Source: Thermotoga sp. (GTDB lineage: Bacteria > Thermotogota > Thermotogae > Mesoaciditogales > Mesoaciditogaceae). Taken from it: a stretch of DNA of 64,000 nucleotides. The position numbers and the translations under genes were made by a program. Below the pieces are notes generated by a model, which was not told where the DNA came from, searched no databases, and was given only the letters and a program-made list of their open reading frames with translations. The stretch lies in the NCBI GenBank assembly GCA_020722015.1, contig DYLQ01000003.1, positions 1 through 64,000 on the forward strand. The letters run 5' to 3'. Shown here one piece after another: positions 47,458-56,628 of this stretch. Position 1 is the first letter of the stretch. Each line of letters starts with the position of its first letter.

Positions 47458-48858
47458 TTATACGTAATCCTTTATGAAGGCAAGGTATGCAAGATATGTC
47501 TGGTAAAGATCGGCCTTCGATACTATTTCAAATGGCGAGTGCATTCCGAGTAATGCCGGTCCAACATCAACCACATGCATGCCATATTCCGCAAAAAACA
47601 GGGCTATGGTACCTCCGCCTCCGACATCGACCTTGCCAAGTTCTCCAATTTGCCAAACGACGTTGTTATCATTGAATACTTTTCTTATCTTCGCCACGAA
47701 TTCGGCATCGGCATCACTTGAACCGGCTTTACCGCGAGCCCCTGTGTACTTTGTAACGACCACACCTTTCCCCAGAAAAGCAGAATTATTTGCCTCAAAA
47801 ACATCTTTGAACGTTGGATCAAGTGCGGCATTCACATCCGATGAGAGTACGGCTGTATCTTCTATGATTTCATCAAAAGTCACTTCAAGATCGATTCCTT
47901 TTGCCTTTAAAATTTTCTTCAAGGGCAACATCCAGAACTGATGAGATGCACCTGTACTGCCGTAACTTCCTATCTCTTCCTTGTCAAAGAAAAGTATCAC
48001 GGTTGGCCTTGAAACTTTTGGGCTATCGATTAAGGCCTTAAGACTTGCAAAAGCACATATCTTGTCATCATGACCATAAGCACCTATCATGCTTCTATCA
48101 AAACCTATTTGCCTCGGTTCAAAAGATGGCACTATTTCTAACTCCGCACTTGAAAGATCTTCTTCCGTTATTCCGTATTTCTCATTTAATATCTTCAAAA
48201 TGTTTAATTTCAATGGATCTTCAATTTTTTCAAAAGTTAAGGGTTTAGATCCTATTATGAGGTTCAACATCTCGCCAGTTATATCAGAAACTTTCTTATT
48301 TTCATTTCTGTCAAGGTGGGGCAAAAGATCACTTATAACGAAGACGGGATCCTTTGGGTCATTTCCAACGTTTACTTTAACGACACTTCCATCACTTTTT
48401 ACAACCACTCCGATGATGGCAAGCGGTATGTTAAACCATTGATATTTCTTTATTCCACCGTAATAATGGGTTTTTGCAAGGGTTATGTTTGAATCTTCGT
48501 ATATTGGTTTTGGCTTAAAGTCTATTCTTGGAGAATCTATGTGAGATGCTATAATGTTAAGACCTCCATTGAATTTTTTGGGAATTTTGTAAATTGCCAG
48601 AGCTTTACCTCTGTAAAGGTAATAAGCCTTTACTTCGTTTTTGTAATTCGCATCTTCAACAGGTTTGTAGCCATTTTTTTCGAGAAGATTTATCGCTTCT
48701 TCCGAAAAGATACGCTCTGTTTTTCCTCTTGACATGAAATCAATGTACTCTTTGGAGAATTCATCGACTTTCACTTCATCGAGATCCTTCCAGGCATTCT
48801 TAGATTCAAACTCAAGTGACTTTTGCATTTCGGAATATGGTTTCTGTTTTCTTGGCAT
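47458..48858 (-). CDS. apeA: M18 family aminopeptidase
   Basis: A 466-residue zinc aminopeptidase of the M18 family (aspartyl aminopeptidase/Ape1 type), forming tetrahedral dodecamers that trim peptides. Visible ligands are in ASHIDSPRIDF (His of the first motif), FFDKEEIGSYGSTGA (catalytic Glu-Glu), SSDVNAALDP and GARGKAGSSDADAE, ending with VVDVGPALLGMHSPFEIVSK, where His binds the second zinc. AGGAGGGAAATTTC precedes the ATG. It stands alone on its strand with a repeat element downstream; the role is general peptide degradation. Confidence 0.93.
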   Translation of the reverse strand: MPRKQKPYSEMQKSLEFESKNAWKDLDEVKVDEFSKEYIDFMSRGKTERIFSEEAINLLEKNGYKPVEDANYKNEVKAYYLYRGKALAIYKIPKKFNGGLNIIASHIDSPRIDFKPKPIYEDSNITLAKTHYYGGIKKYQWFNIPLAIIGVVVKSDGSVVKVNVGNDPKDPVFVISDLLPHLDRNENKKVSDITGEMLNLIIGSKPLTFEKIEDPLKLNILKILNEKYGITEEDLSSAELEIVPSFEPRQIGFDRSMIGAYGHDDKICAFASLKALIDSPKVSRPTVILFFDKEEIGSYGSTGASHQFWMLPLKKILKAKGIDLEVTFDEIIEDTAVLSSDVNAALDPTFKDVFEANNSAFLGKGVVVTKYTGARGKAGSSDADAEFVAKIRKVFNDNNVVWQIGELGKVDVGGGGTIALFFAEYGMHVVDVGPALLGMHSPFEIVSKADLYQTYLAYLAFIKDYV

Positions 48859-48908
48859 GAAATTTCCTCCCTTTAAAAAATTTGTGATTATGCAAATTTA
48901 AAGATCGA

Positions 48909-49496
48909 TCATTTTGTGTAAATCACTTCTGGAAAAGAAAGATTCATAGGACCTTCCCATGTTAACACTGAATTCTCGACGGTTGTCGGGGTTGGGCTGA
49001 CAGAAATTATTTTGCTCCCGTTTGGAAATCTGAAGGTTACAATCGATCCGTTATCAAGTTTCATTCCCACCTTTCCCATGGAAACGATGTAGTCCGATCC
49101 ATTAACGGTTATTATCCCATCGACAACACTATGTTCGTTGAATTGAAGTGTATTGGCGTTGACTATCGTTGCCGTAGAATCATAACTTACCGGAACAAAA
49201 GATAATTTCGTGGAATTTGAAAGGTTTTGAAACATTTGCTGGTAAGATTTGAATTTTTCCTGAGGAGTTAATTTGTTAAATTCATCGATTGCCTTCTGAA
49301 GATCGGAAGGATTTGCATAGTAAAGTTTCACACTGTCGTTTATCGTAACAGGTGTTGCGTAATCAAAAATATATTCCGCTTGGTAGGAAAGCTGCTGGTA
49401 TGGTGGTTTCTTGTTAGTCGTCAGAATGAATTGAACGATCATTACAACTACAAGAACACCAACCATTATCCACAAAAACTTGTTGTACTTTCTCAT
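48909..49496 (-). CDS. membrane-anchored extracytoplasmic protein of unknown function
   Basis: A 195-residue protein with a basic start (MRKYNKF), one hydrophobic helix (about 8-27, LWIMVGVLVVVMIVQFILTT) and no cleavage site I can place, so it is probably anchored with the rest outside the cytoplasm. The outer part is beta-rich and Ser/Thr/Asn-rich, ending WEGPMNLSFPEVIYTK. I do not recognise it; it could belong to the DUF4897 type of Thermotogales proteins, but this is not verified. GGAGG is present before the ATG. It lies next to a 93-residue unknown gene 14 bases upstream. Confidence 0.55.
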   Translation of the reverse strand: MRKYNKFLWIMVGVLVVVMIVQFILTTNKKPPYQQLSYQAEYIFDYATPVTINDSVKLYYANPSDLQKAIDEFNKLTPQEKFKSYQQMFQNLSNSTKLSFVPVSYDSTATIVNANTLQFNEHSVVDGIITVNGSDYIVSMGKVGMKLDNGSIVTFRFPNGSKIISVSPTPTTVENSVLTWEGPMNLSFPEVIYTK

Positions 49497-49510
49497 TCAA
49501 ATACCTCCAT

Positions 49511-49792
49511 TTAAAATTCATGAGTTTTTCTCCAAAGATCTATTAGGTATTCACCCAAATATTTGACCTCTTCTATTGAATCGAACTTTGCTATCTCTTC
49601 TTCAAGTATGTGCTTGAGATCAATCTTTGTTTGTTTCGATGATGCAGTAGTGGTGTCATCGTTTAATTTATTCAATATTTCCATAGCAATCATATGAGTG
49701 ATCTCATGAAATAACTCTTCGATCGCTTTATTCTCCTCGTTTTCTGATCTTGTTGCTTGTGCTTTTTTGTAAGAAAAAAAGTAATCTGCCAT
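49511..49792 (-). CDS. small unknown protein
   Basis: A 93-residue acidic, largely helical protein (EELFHEITHMIAMEILNKL, KHILEEEIAKFDSIEEVKYLGEYLIDLWRKTHEF) with no signal peptide or membrane segment. The HEITH sequence is superficially like a metalloprotease HExxH but is spaced wrongly (HEIT, then H), so this is not a protease call. GGTGATAAA precedes the ATG. It probably forms an operon with the 195-residue gene downstream. Function unknown. Confidence 0.5.
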   Translation of the reverse strand: MADYFFSYKKAQATRSENEENKAIEELFHEITHMIAMEILNKLNDDTTTASSKQTKIDLKHILEEEIAKFDSIEEVKYLGEYLIDLWRKTHEF

Positions 49793-49884
49793 TTTATCAC
49801 CACTACTGATTTTCTAAATTAAACGTCTACGAGAGATTTCACTTTCTGTCTATCGCGTGCTGTACACTATTTCCCCTTCTAATT

Positions 49885-51171
49885 TTAACGCAATTTCGAC
49901 ATAATTTTGCTTCTTATTTCTTCTAATCTGTCTTCAAGATCATTTTCATACTCTTTAGTTGAGTCGTAAGAAATGATTCCATTGACAATAGTCATATAAA
50001 CTTTTGCGTCTCTTAAAAAATCGAAGATGAGCTTTCTCAAAATAGGGCGTTTTTGATCTCCAAGGGTACATTCGCAATCGTATATCGCAAGATCCGCGGT
50101 ATATCCCGGCGCTATTTTACCCATTGGTTTGCCAAAAAGTCTTGTGCCAAGACGGTAGCTGTTTTCAAGAAGCATTTTTTTGGTTTGATAAACAGAATCA
50201 AAATCGGCTCCTTCTTTGAGCATTTTTCTTAAAAGAAAAGTTACCTGCGCTTCCATCAAAATTGAAAGATCTGGTATCGCACCTGTTCCCAAAGAGACAT
50301 TAACACTTCTGCCCATCATTCCATCTATATTTGGAAATTGACTTCCATGCGTCATCATTTGTCTTGTACAGTAAACGGCTAATGTACCGGAAGCAGCCAT
50401 GACATCAAGATCTGTCTCTGTGAAGTGGCGTGCGTTAACTATTATCATCCTGTCGCCTAAAAGATTGAGATGTCTCAATCTTTCAAGATTTGACATACCG
50501 TATTTTGTAAAAGCTTCCTGTTCTTCTTTCTGTTCATCGGAAAGCACTATGGCTACGAAAGCATCTATCTCTTTGGCAAAATTTTTCAAAATTATCATCG
50601 AATTTTCGTCAAAGTTAGTTATTGAATTCAACGGTATGTACTTAGGTTTCTCACCTGATTTGATAAGCCTTTGAAGGTCTTCTGGAGTTTGAATGCTTTC
50701 TCCGACTCCGAATTTGAATGGATGCATTTTAGAAACGATCTGGAGGTTTTTTTCAACATCTATTTTGTGAAGATACCTGTCTATTGAACCAATCACGCAT
50801 GTTATGCCATGTTTTAAACCTTCAACGGCGATCTTTTCTGCGATTGTGAAAAAAATGTTGTCATCAAAAGAAGACTGAAGTACGTCGTAAATTTTCCTTT
50901 TAAGATCTTCAGGTGGAAACCCTGTTTTTTCTTCTATTCCAAAATCTGGAAAAATGAAAGATTCAAAATTAACATAAGTATCCACGAAGCCAGGTAAAAT
51001 CGTTCCTCTTCCGCCGTCTACAATTTCCCTTTCTGTTTTTCCGTATTTCTTTTCGATTTCTTCTCTTTCTCCGACGTCTATTATCTCATCGCCTTTTATT
51101 TCTATTGCACCGTTTTCAATCATCCCAGATTCAATGTCATTTGTTACGATTTTGACATTCGTTACAAGCAT
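49885..51171 (-). CDS. amidohydrolase-superfamily protein with all metal ligands lost
   Basis: A 428-residue protein with the amidohydrolase layout: an N-terminal beta-sandwich (MLVTNVKIVTNDIESGMIENGAIEIKGD), TIM-barrel centre and a C-terminal strand set (KIAPGYTADLAIYDCE). It resembles the SsnA/chlorohydrolase branch. Where active members have GFVNTHxH, this has GFVDTYVNF; the HLAET His is absent (VAIVLSDEQ); LAHCVHLT reads IVNARHFT, keeping only the second His; and GTDG is GTGAIPD. No metal ligand position is filled. It should therefore be a pseudoenzyme or use a different chemistry. GAGGGGGTC precedes the ATG. Confidence 0.8.
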   Translation of the reverse strand: MLVTNVKIVTNDIESGMIENGAIEIKGDEIIDVGEREEIEKKYGKTEREIVDGGRGTILPGFVDTYVNFESFIFPDFGIEEKTGFPPEDLKRKIYDVLQSSFDDNIFFTIAEKIAVEGLKHGITCVIGSIDRYLHKIDVEKNLQIVSKMHPFKFGVGESIQTPEDLQRLIKSGEKPKYIPLNSITNFDENSMIILKNFAKEIDAFVAIVLSDEQKEEQEAFTKYGMSNLERLRHLNLLGDRMIIVNARHFTETDLDVMAASGTLAVYCTRQMMTHGSQFPNIDGMMGRSVNVSLGTGAIPDLSILMEAQVTFLLRKMLKEGADFDSVYQTKKMLLENSYRLGTRLFGKPMGKIAPGYTADLAIYDCECTLGDQKRPILRKLIFDFLRDAKVYMTIVNGIISYDSTKEYENDLEDRLEEIRSKIMSKLR

Positions 51172-51242
51172 GCAGATTTGACCCCCTCATCTTACGAGAT
51201 ATTCAACATTTAATTTTACCACCTTAAAGGGATAAAGTAAAA

Positions 51243-51259
51243 GCGGTCGTAGAGACCGC
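51243..51259 (-). terminator. terminator downstream of tRNA-Leu
   Basis: On the minus strand GCGGTC, loop TCTAC and GACCGC form a GC-rich 6-bp stem followed by TTTTACTTT. It begins three bases after the encoded CCA end of the tRNA. Confidence 0.8.
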
Positions 51260-51262
51260 CTT

Positions 51263-51352
51263 TGGTGCCGAGAGTGGGAATTGAACCCACACGAACCTTT
51301 CCGGTTCACTGGATTTTGAGTCCAGCGCGTCTGCCAGTTCCGCCATCTCGGC
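51263..51352 (-). tRNA. trnL-CAA: tRNA-Leu, anticodon CAA, with encoded CCA
   Basis: Read on the minus strand. The acceptor stem GCCGAGA (from 51352) pairs with TCTCGGC (51273-51267), followed by discriminator A and an encoded CCA (51265-51263). The D arm has TGGCGGAACTGGCAGACGC, the anticodon stem CTGGA/TCCAG encloses loop CTCAAAA with anticodon CAA, and the T arm has GGTTCAATTCC. A long variable arm, as expected for a class II tRNA, gives the 90-base length. It decodes UUG. Confidence 0.97.
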
Positions 51353-51363
51353 ATACACTTTTT

Positions 51364-51392
51364 ATTTTATCACAATACTTAAGACTTTTCAA
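51364..51392 (-). promoter_or_regulatory. promoter of tRNA-Leu
   Basis: On the minus strand TTGAAA (complement of 51387-51392), a 17-base spacer and TAAAAT (complement of 51364-51369), with TG two bases ahead of the -10 (TGATAAAAT). It lies 12 bases upstream of the tRNA 5' end. Confidence 0.75.
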
Positions 51393-51482
51393 CTGTCATA
51401 GTGAACTACTCATTGAAATGGGGAGAATTCTTGCCCTCGTTTCCTAAACGAAGTAAATCAAAAATGGTATAGATAACCGTTC

Positions 51483-51902
51483 TTACTCAATGGCTTTCTG
51501 AAGAGCGTGCCAGGCGAGAGTTGCACATTTTATGCGCATGGGATATTTATGAATGTTGCTGAAAACTTTCGCATCTTTTAAATCATCCGCAGGTACTTTT
51601 CCTTCCCTTATCATTTCAAGAAATTCATCGCAAAAGTGCTTTGCTTCTTTAACGCTTAAACCCTTCATGACCTCCGTCATGACGGAAGCCGATGCCATGC
51701 TTATCGCACATCCCATTCCCGTGAATTTCAAATCTTTTATCTTTTCATTTTCAAATTTAATTTGAAGAGAAATCTGATCGCCGCACGAAGAATTGGTCAT
51801 TTGAATTTCTCTGTCAAAATTTTCCAGTTTACCAAAATTTCTTGGATGCCGTTGATGATCCATAATCACTTCGGCGTAAAGATCTGAAAGTTCATCCATC
51901 AA
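51483..51902 (-). CDS. sufU: SufU, sulfur-transfer protein of the SUF Fe-S system
   Basis: A 139-residue IscU-fold protein. The zinc/active-site Cys residues are in NSSCGDQ, GMGCAISMASASV and RIKCATLAW; the Asp in CGD is also a ligand. The insertion of about 20 residues between the second and third Cys is typical of SufU. It takes persulfide from SufS and delivers it to SufBCD. It overlaps sufS by four bases (ATGA) and is the last gene of the operon. Confidence 0.94.
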   Translation of the reverse strand: MMDELSDLYAEVIMDHQRHPRNFGKLENFDREIQMTNSSCGDQISLQIKFENEKIKDLKFTGMGCAISMASASVMTEVMKGLSVKEAKHFCDEFLEMIREGKVPADDLKDAKVFSNIHKYPMRIKCATLAWHALQKAIE

Positions 51903-53131
51903 AATCGCCTCTTTGCGTCTTCTATAGCATCGACAAGAGCATCAACATCGGATTTGTCATTGTATATGTAAAAACTTGCACGTGCAGTTGCCATGAAATC
52001 GACCTTTAAGGCTCTTAAAATCGGCTGGGCGCAATGATGACCACTTCTTATTGCAATACCATTTGAATCCAAAACAGCCGCGACATCGTGAGGATGAATT
52101 CCTTTGATGTTGAACGTAACGATGCCGGCACGTTTTTCGATTTCTTTTGGTCCGTAAAGGGTAACGCGATCTACGCTTTTCAACTTTGAGTAGGCGTATT
52201 CAAACAGAGATCTTTCATGTTCAAGAATGTTTTCCATTCCTATTTCATCAAGGTACTCTATTGCACTTGCAAGCCCGATAGCACCTTCAACATTAGGTGT
52301 TCCGGCTTCATATCTGTCCGGCGCACAAGCGAAAGTCGTGGATTCGTCTTTAACTTCGTCGATCATTCCACCGCCCGTCAAAAATGGTTTTAAAGATTCC
52401 AACATATCTTTTTTCGCATAGAGTACGCCTATTCCCATCGGTCCCAACATTTTGTGCCCCGAAAAGGAAAGAAAATCCGCATCCATGTTTTTCACATCTG
52501 TCGGCATCGATGGGACGGACTGCGCACCGTCTACAACCAAAATGGCACCATTTTCATGGACTGTTTTTGAAATTTCTTCAACAGGATTTATAATTCCGAA
52601 TGAATTCGTCATTCTCGCACATGCAACTATCTTGGTTTTTGAAGTAATTGATTTTTTAAACTCAACCATGTTTATCGTTCCATCTATATTAAGAGGGACA
52701 ACTTTGAATTTACATTTTTTCCTCATGGCCAACTGTTGCCAAGGAACGAAGTCACTGTGATGTTCGCTTGTCATAACTATTATTTCATCATCCTCAGATA
52801 CGTTAGGATCTCCCCATCCATAAGCAATCATGTTTATGGATTCAGTCGTTCCGGATGTGAATATCACCTCATCTTCATCGGCGTTTATGAATTTTGCCAC
52901 GGCTTTTCTTGCGTTGTTGTAAGAAACCGTGGTTTGTTCTCCCAGATAATGGGCACTTCTTGATACATTCGCATTTTCCGATTTGTAGAAATGGGATATT
53001 CGTTCTATTACAGATAACGGTTTTTGAGTTGTTGCGGCATTATCAAGATAAACAAGTTTCTTGCCATTCGGAAGAACGGTTGAAAGTATGGGAAAATCTT
53101 TTTTCAAATCAGATCCTAATCGATATTGCAT
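51899..53131 (-). CDS. sufS: cysteine desulfurase SufS
   Basis: A 410-residue PLP enzyme that extracts sulfur from cysteine as persulfide. Motifs are VYLDNAATTQKP at the start, VDGAQSVPSMPTDV, the PLP Lys in SFSGHKMLGPMGIGVLYAK, and the active Cys loop RSGHHCAQP near the C terminus. ATG 53131 (MQYRLGSDLKKDFP) is preferred to an in-frame ATG 12 bases upstream, which touches the ribosome site AAAGGA. It overlaps sufD by 23 bases. Confidence 0.95.
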   Translation of the reverse strand: MQYRLGSDLKKDFPILSTVLPNGKKLVYLDNAATTQKPLSVIERISHFYKSENANVSRSAHYLGEQTTVSYNNARKAVAKFINADEDEVIFTSGTTESINMIAYGWGDPNVSEDDEIIVMTSEHHSDFVPWQQLAMRKKCKFKVVPLNIDGTINMVEFKKSITSKTKIVACARMTNSFGIINPVEEISKTVHENGAILVVDGAQSVPSMPTDVKNMDADFLSFSGHKMLGPMGIGVLYAKKDMLESLKPFLTGGGMIDEVKDESTTFACAPDRYEAGTPNVEGAIGLASAIEYLDEIGMENILEHERSLFEYAYSKLKSVDRVTLYGPKEIEKRAGIVTFNIKGIHPHDVAAVLDSNGIAIRSGHHCAQPILRALKVDFMATARASFYIYNDKSDVDALVDAIEDAKRRF

Positions 53132-54260
53132 TTTCGATCTCATCCTTTAATTCAGAATTATCCTGAGGGATCTCATCGATAAATGGTTGGAAGATGCCTG
53201 ACACTATCAATTCGATTGCCGATCTTTCGTCAAGGCCTCTGGACATCAAATAGTATAACTTATTCTCGTCTATATTTCCAACAGATGCACCATGTTTTGC
53301 CACAACGTTATTGTTATCGACGAAAAGAGACGGTATGGAATCGGCACGTGCTCTGGAAGACAAATTTATGACCGTACTTTTTTCTTCAGAATTCGCATTG
53401 TAAGCCGTATTTTTGATGTCTATGTTTCCCCTAACAACAGAGTAAGATTCGTCACCAAGTACACCATTCGATTCAATTTTTCCGAAAGTTTTTTCACCAA
53501 AATGGTTTATTGCGTACTTTAAGTCGAGCCTTTCTTTTCCACGTCCAAAATAAACTGACTTGAAGGTTGCTTTAGAATTTCTCCCTATTAAGTTCGCATC
53601 ATGATCTATAGCCGTTTTTTGTCCTCCAAAGATAACATCGTAAACTTCGATTTCAGCATTTTCTTCAAGGGTGTAAAGATTTGATGAAATTACAAGGCCT
53701 GTCCTTGAATTTAAAAAGACGTTGAATACTCTTAATTTAGAATCATGTTTTAAAGAAAACTTTGAAGCGGAGTTTAGAAATTTGCCACCAGATCCGTACT
53801 CTCTTACAAGAGTACCTGAAGAGTTGTTTTGCAACGCAAGACCGGAATTTTCCAGCACGCTTTGATTTGAATTCATGTCATATTTAAGCGTTATCTTTGA
53901 ATTTTCATCTATGTTTCCAAAGATCCCTGAGTTAAAAAAGATCAAGGCCATAAGTGTGAACTTGGGATCCACTCCTTTGAATTTTTCAAGTAAGAATTCT
54001 TTAAAAATAGGGGAATTCAAAGCCTTTTTGGAAAGAGAAACATTTCCCTCTTTTATGAAATTGCCAACATATTTTTGAACAGGAATCTTCTTAAAATCAG
54101 AAAATTCAAGCCTTTTCCATTTTGGGAAATCATACTGGGAGTATTCAAGAAAAAGTTCTTTGAATAATTCCTTATTTTCAGTCAAGTCTTCAAAGTTATA
54201 ATCGTCTGATACTTTAAAACCCTGCCTTTTGGGTTCAATTCTCACAAACATATCCATCAC
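53109..54260 (-). CDS. sufD: Fe-S assembly scaffold protein SufD
   Basis: A 383-residue SufBD-family protein. The middle right-handed beta-helix is seen as repeated strands (about 120-300), and the C-terminal part has the family motif HGASVGNIDENKLYYLMSRGLDERSAIELIVSGIFQPFIDEIP. The N-terminal helical domain is less conserved, as usual for SufD. It forms the SufB-SufC2-SufD complex that assembles clusters. Its start (GTG 54260) overlaps the sufB stop; an ATG four codons on (54251) is an alternative. Confidence 0.88.
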   Translation of the reverse strand: MMDMFVRIEPKRQGFKVSDDYNFEDLTENKELFKELFLEYSQYDFPKWKRLEFSDFKKIPVQKYVGNFIKEGNVSLSKKALNSPIFKEFLLEKFKGVDPKFTLMALIFFNSGIFGNIDENSKITLKYDMNSNQSVLENSGLALQNNSSGTLVREYGSGGKFLNSASKFSLKHDSKLRVFNVFLNSRTGLVISSNLYTLEENAEIEVYDVIFGGQKTAIDHDANLIGRNSKATFKSVYFGRGKERLDLKYAINHFGEKTFGKIESNGVLGDESYSVVRGNIDIKNTAYNANSEEKSTVINLSSRARADSIPSLFVDNNNVVAKHGASVGNIDENKLYYLMSRGLDERSAIELIVSGIFQPFIDEIPQDNSELKDEIENAISIRI

Positions 54261-55612
54261 CCTATTTTTGAATTGAAATGCATATCGATAAGTCTGTTGA
54301 ATTCAACGGCATATTCGAACGGTAATTGTTTTATAAAAGGTTCGAGAAATCCCCTAACTATTAAAGCACGCGCGTCATCTTCGCTGAGACCTCTGCTCAT
54401 GAGGTAATATATCTGTTCTTCATTTATCTTTCCAACATAAGCCTCATGTCCGATCTCGGATTCGTTGTTCATAACTTCTATTATGGGAAGCGTATCTGAT
54501 TTGGATATGTCATCTACCATTAAAGCAGAACAATCGACGGATGATTTTGAATGTATCGCCGATTCTGAAACTCTCACAAGTCCCCTGTAAAATGCATATC
54601 CTCCTCCAAAACTTATGCTTCTTGAATCTACTTTTGAGGATGTGTAGGGTGCCAAGTGAAAGACCTTTGTACCCGTATCAAGATGTTGACCAGGTCCTGC
54701 ATAAGTGATAGTTGTATATTCAGTTCTTGCACCTTTACCTTTTAAAATGCTCGACGGATATAACATCGTTTTTGCCGATCCCATGGTTCCAGATATCCAT
54801 ATTATCGTTCCATCTTTATCAACCGATGCGCGTTTTGTGTTGAGATTGTAGGTATTTTTTGCCCAATTTTCTATCGTTGAAAATCTAACAGTAGCACCTT
54901 CTCCAACGTATATCTCAACTGCACCGGCATGCATGTTACTGACAGAATAATTTTGACCAGAACATCCTTCTATAAATTCGAGTTTTGCACCTTTATCAAC
55001 GACTATCAAAGTATGTTCGAATTGACCCATGCCCGGAGATCCCATAAGGTAATAAGATTGTATTGGCATTGGAACTTTCACGTTTGGAGGCACATATATG
55101 AAAGTACCACCACTCCATACGGCCCCATGAAGGGCAGCAAATTTATGATCATTCGGAGGGATAAGGCGCATGAAATATTTCTTGACAAGATCTGGATATT
55201 CCCTAACGGCTGTTCCCATCTCTAAAAAGATAACTCCCAACTTTGAAAGAGATTCTTTCATGTTATGGTAAACAACCTCAGAATCGTATTGAGCTCCAAC
55301 ACCTGCCAACGCTTTCCTTTCTGCTTCCGGAATTCCAAGTTTTTCAAAGTTATTTCTTATATCTTCAGGTACATCTTCCCATGATCTTTCATTCTGAACA
55401 CTAGGCCTTACGTAATTGACAATGGAATTGAGATCAAGAGAAGATATGTCAACTCCAAAATTCGGATTAGGCCTGTTCAAAAAAAATTCGAGAGATTTCA
55501 TCCTCAATTCTCTCATCCAATAAGGTTCGTCTTTTGCCGCAGAGATCTCTTCTATTATGCTTCTATTTAAACCTGGTTCAGTTTTCAAAATGGCGTTGAA
55601 ATTATTCATCAT
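54257..55612 (-). CDS. sufB: Fe-S assembly scaffold protein SufB
   Basis: A 451-residue core scaffold. Landmarks are YWMRELRMKSLEFFL, GVGAQYDSEVVYHNM, PPNVKVPMPIQSYY, EGCSGQNYSVSNMHAGAVEI and HEAYVGKINEEQIYYLMSRGLSEDDARALIVRGFLEPF. The ATG at 55612 lies seven bases after GGAGG and overlaps sufC (ATGA). Cluster assembly takes place on SufB with SufC ATPase dimers and SufD, with sulfur from SufS-SufU. Confidence 0.95.
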   Translation of the reverse strand: MMNNFNAILKTEPGLNRSIIEEISAAKDEPYWMRELRMKSLEFFLNRPNPNFGVDISSLDLNSIVNYVRPSVQNERSWEDVPEDIRNNFEKLGIPEAERKALAGVGAQYDSEVVYHNMKESLSKLGVIFLEMGTAVREYPDLVKKYFMRLIPPNDHKFAALHGAVWSGGTFIYVPPNVKVPMPIQSYYLMGSPGMGQFEHTLIVVDKGAKLEFIEGCSGQNYSVSNMHAGAVEIYVGEGATVRFSTIENWAKNTYNLNTKRASVDKDGTIIWISGTMGSAKTMLYPSSILKGKGARTEYTTITYAGPGQHLDTGTKVFHLAPYTSSKVDSRSISFGGGYAFYRGLVRVSESAIHSKSSVDCSALMVDDISKSDTLPIIEVMNNESEIGHEAYVGKINEEQIYYLMSRGLSEDDARALIVRGFLEPFIKQLPFEYAVEFNRLIDMHFNSKIG

Positions 55613-56346
55613 AATCTCACCTCCTCATATCCACTTTTTTCGAGTTCTTCTGCTATTTCTATTCCACCAGTTTTGATTATCTGACCATCTATGAATATGT
55701 GAACGAAATTTGGTTTTACGTAATCCAATATTCTTTTGTAATGCGTCACAAGTACAACTGACATACCCATCTCAGCCGCATGATTTATGCCATCCGATAC
55801 CACTTTAAGGGCATCTATGTCAAGGCCTGAATCTGTCTCGTCAAGCAAAGCAATTTGAGGATTCAAAACATTCAATTGAAGTATTTCAGATTTTTTTCTT
55901 TCTCCGCCTGAAAAACCAAGGTTTACATATCTTTTAAGAAAATCGCGATCAATCTTGAGTGAATCGGCAGTTTTGAGGAGCATATCACCAAATTCGAGGA
56001 CATTCATTTGCTTTTCAGGATGAACTTTTTCATAAGCAAGTTTAAGAAAATTCATGAAAGTGACACCAGATATTTCTTCCGGATATTGAAAAGACTGAAA
56101 TATACCAAGCCTTGCCCTTTCACTTACGCTCAAGTTAAGGATGCTTTTGCCTTTGAAAAGAATATCTCCAGACGATATTTTATACTTTGGATTGCCCATT
56201 ATAACGTTTATAAAGGTAGTTTTACCTGCCCCGTTGGGACCCATTATCGCATGAATTTCATTTGTATTTACGGTAAGATTAACTCCCTTTATGACTTCTT
56301 TTTCTTCTATAAAAGCGTGAAGATCGGCGATCTTAAGAATTTCCAT
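55609..56346 (-). CDS. sufC: Fe-S assembly ATPase SufC
   Basis: A 245-residue ABC-type ATPase without membrane domains. Walker A is GPNGAGKTTFINVIMG, the signature is VNLGFSGGERKKSEILQL, and Walker B is IALLDETDSGLDIDALK. It powers SufBD rearrangement in cluster assembly. It is the first gene of the suf operon, with AGGAGGT just ahead of the ATG. Order C-B-D-S-U is the standard Gram-positive/Thermotogota arrangement. Confidence 0.96.
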   Translation of the reverse strand: MEILKIADLHAFIEEKEVIKGVNLTVNTNEIHAIMGPNGAGKTTFINVIMGNPKYKISSGDILFKGKSILNLSVSERARLGIFQSFQYPEEISGVTFMNFLKLAYEKVHPEKQMNVLEFGDMLLKTADSLKIDRDFLKRYVNLGFSGGERKKSEILQLNVLNPQIALLDETDSGLDIDALKVVSDGINHAAEMGMSVVLVTHYKRILDYVKPNFVHIFIDGQIIKTGGIEIAEELEKSGYEEVRL

Positions 56347-56379
56347 ATTTTATACCTCCTATATAAGCTAGACTAATTT

Positions 56380-56554
56380 TATCCTAATTCATTTTATCAC
56401 TTTTTCATGCTAAATGCAAATTTTAAAACTAGCATATAAATTCAAATTTGGCAGGTTGCAAGTGGCGGGTGGCTTGTGGTCTTTCATTCCTGACCTGATA
56501 AGAATCCAATCTGATAAAGTCAAATGACTTCATTTTTAAAGTTGGTTTAGTATA
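56380..56554 (+). repeat. MITE-like repeat, divergent copy C
   Basis: Ends with AAGTCAAATGACTTCATTTTTAAAGTTG at 56517-56544 (28 bases shared exactly, in reverse, with copy B at 57008-57035) and then GGTTTAGTATA, the element's terminal repeat. The left end is TATCCTAATTC. The interior is largely different from A and B and is G/T-rich (56451-56482), so it is either a diverged or a rearranged copy. It occupies the sufC-padR gap and its left end includes the likely suf -10 box. Confidence 0.6.
56391..56399 (-). promoter_or_regulatory. candidate extended -10 promoter of the suf operon
   Basis: On the minus strand TGATAAAAT, 45 bases before the sufC start, has the TG-N-TAAAAT form also seen in the tRNA-Leu promoter. 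A second, similar TAAAAT lies 15 bases downstream. No good -35 box is evident. Confidence 0.45.
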
Positions 56555-56628
56555 AGGTTTTGGAGAAAAGTATAACTCATATATGTGATATACTACTAAT
56601 GATATCGTACCAATTGGAGGTTGATTAA

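Noticed and set aside
49511..49792. Zinc metalloprotease reading of the HEITH sequence in the 93-residue protein
   Set aside because: HEITH fits HExxH, but the rest of the protein has no third ligand region and is short and helical, so this motif is most likely chance.
51434..51452. Hairpin between sufU and tRNA-Leu as a suf terminator
   Set aside because: CGTTTAGGAAACG has a 5-bp stem with a three-base loop and no T-run on the minus strand, so it is too weak to call.
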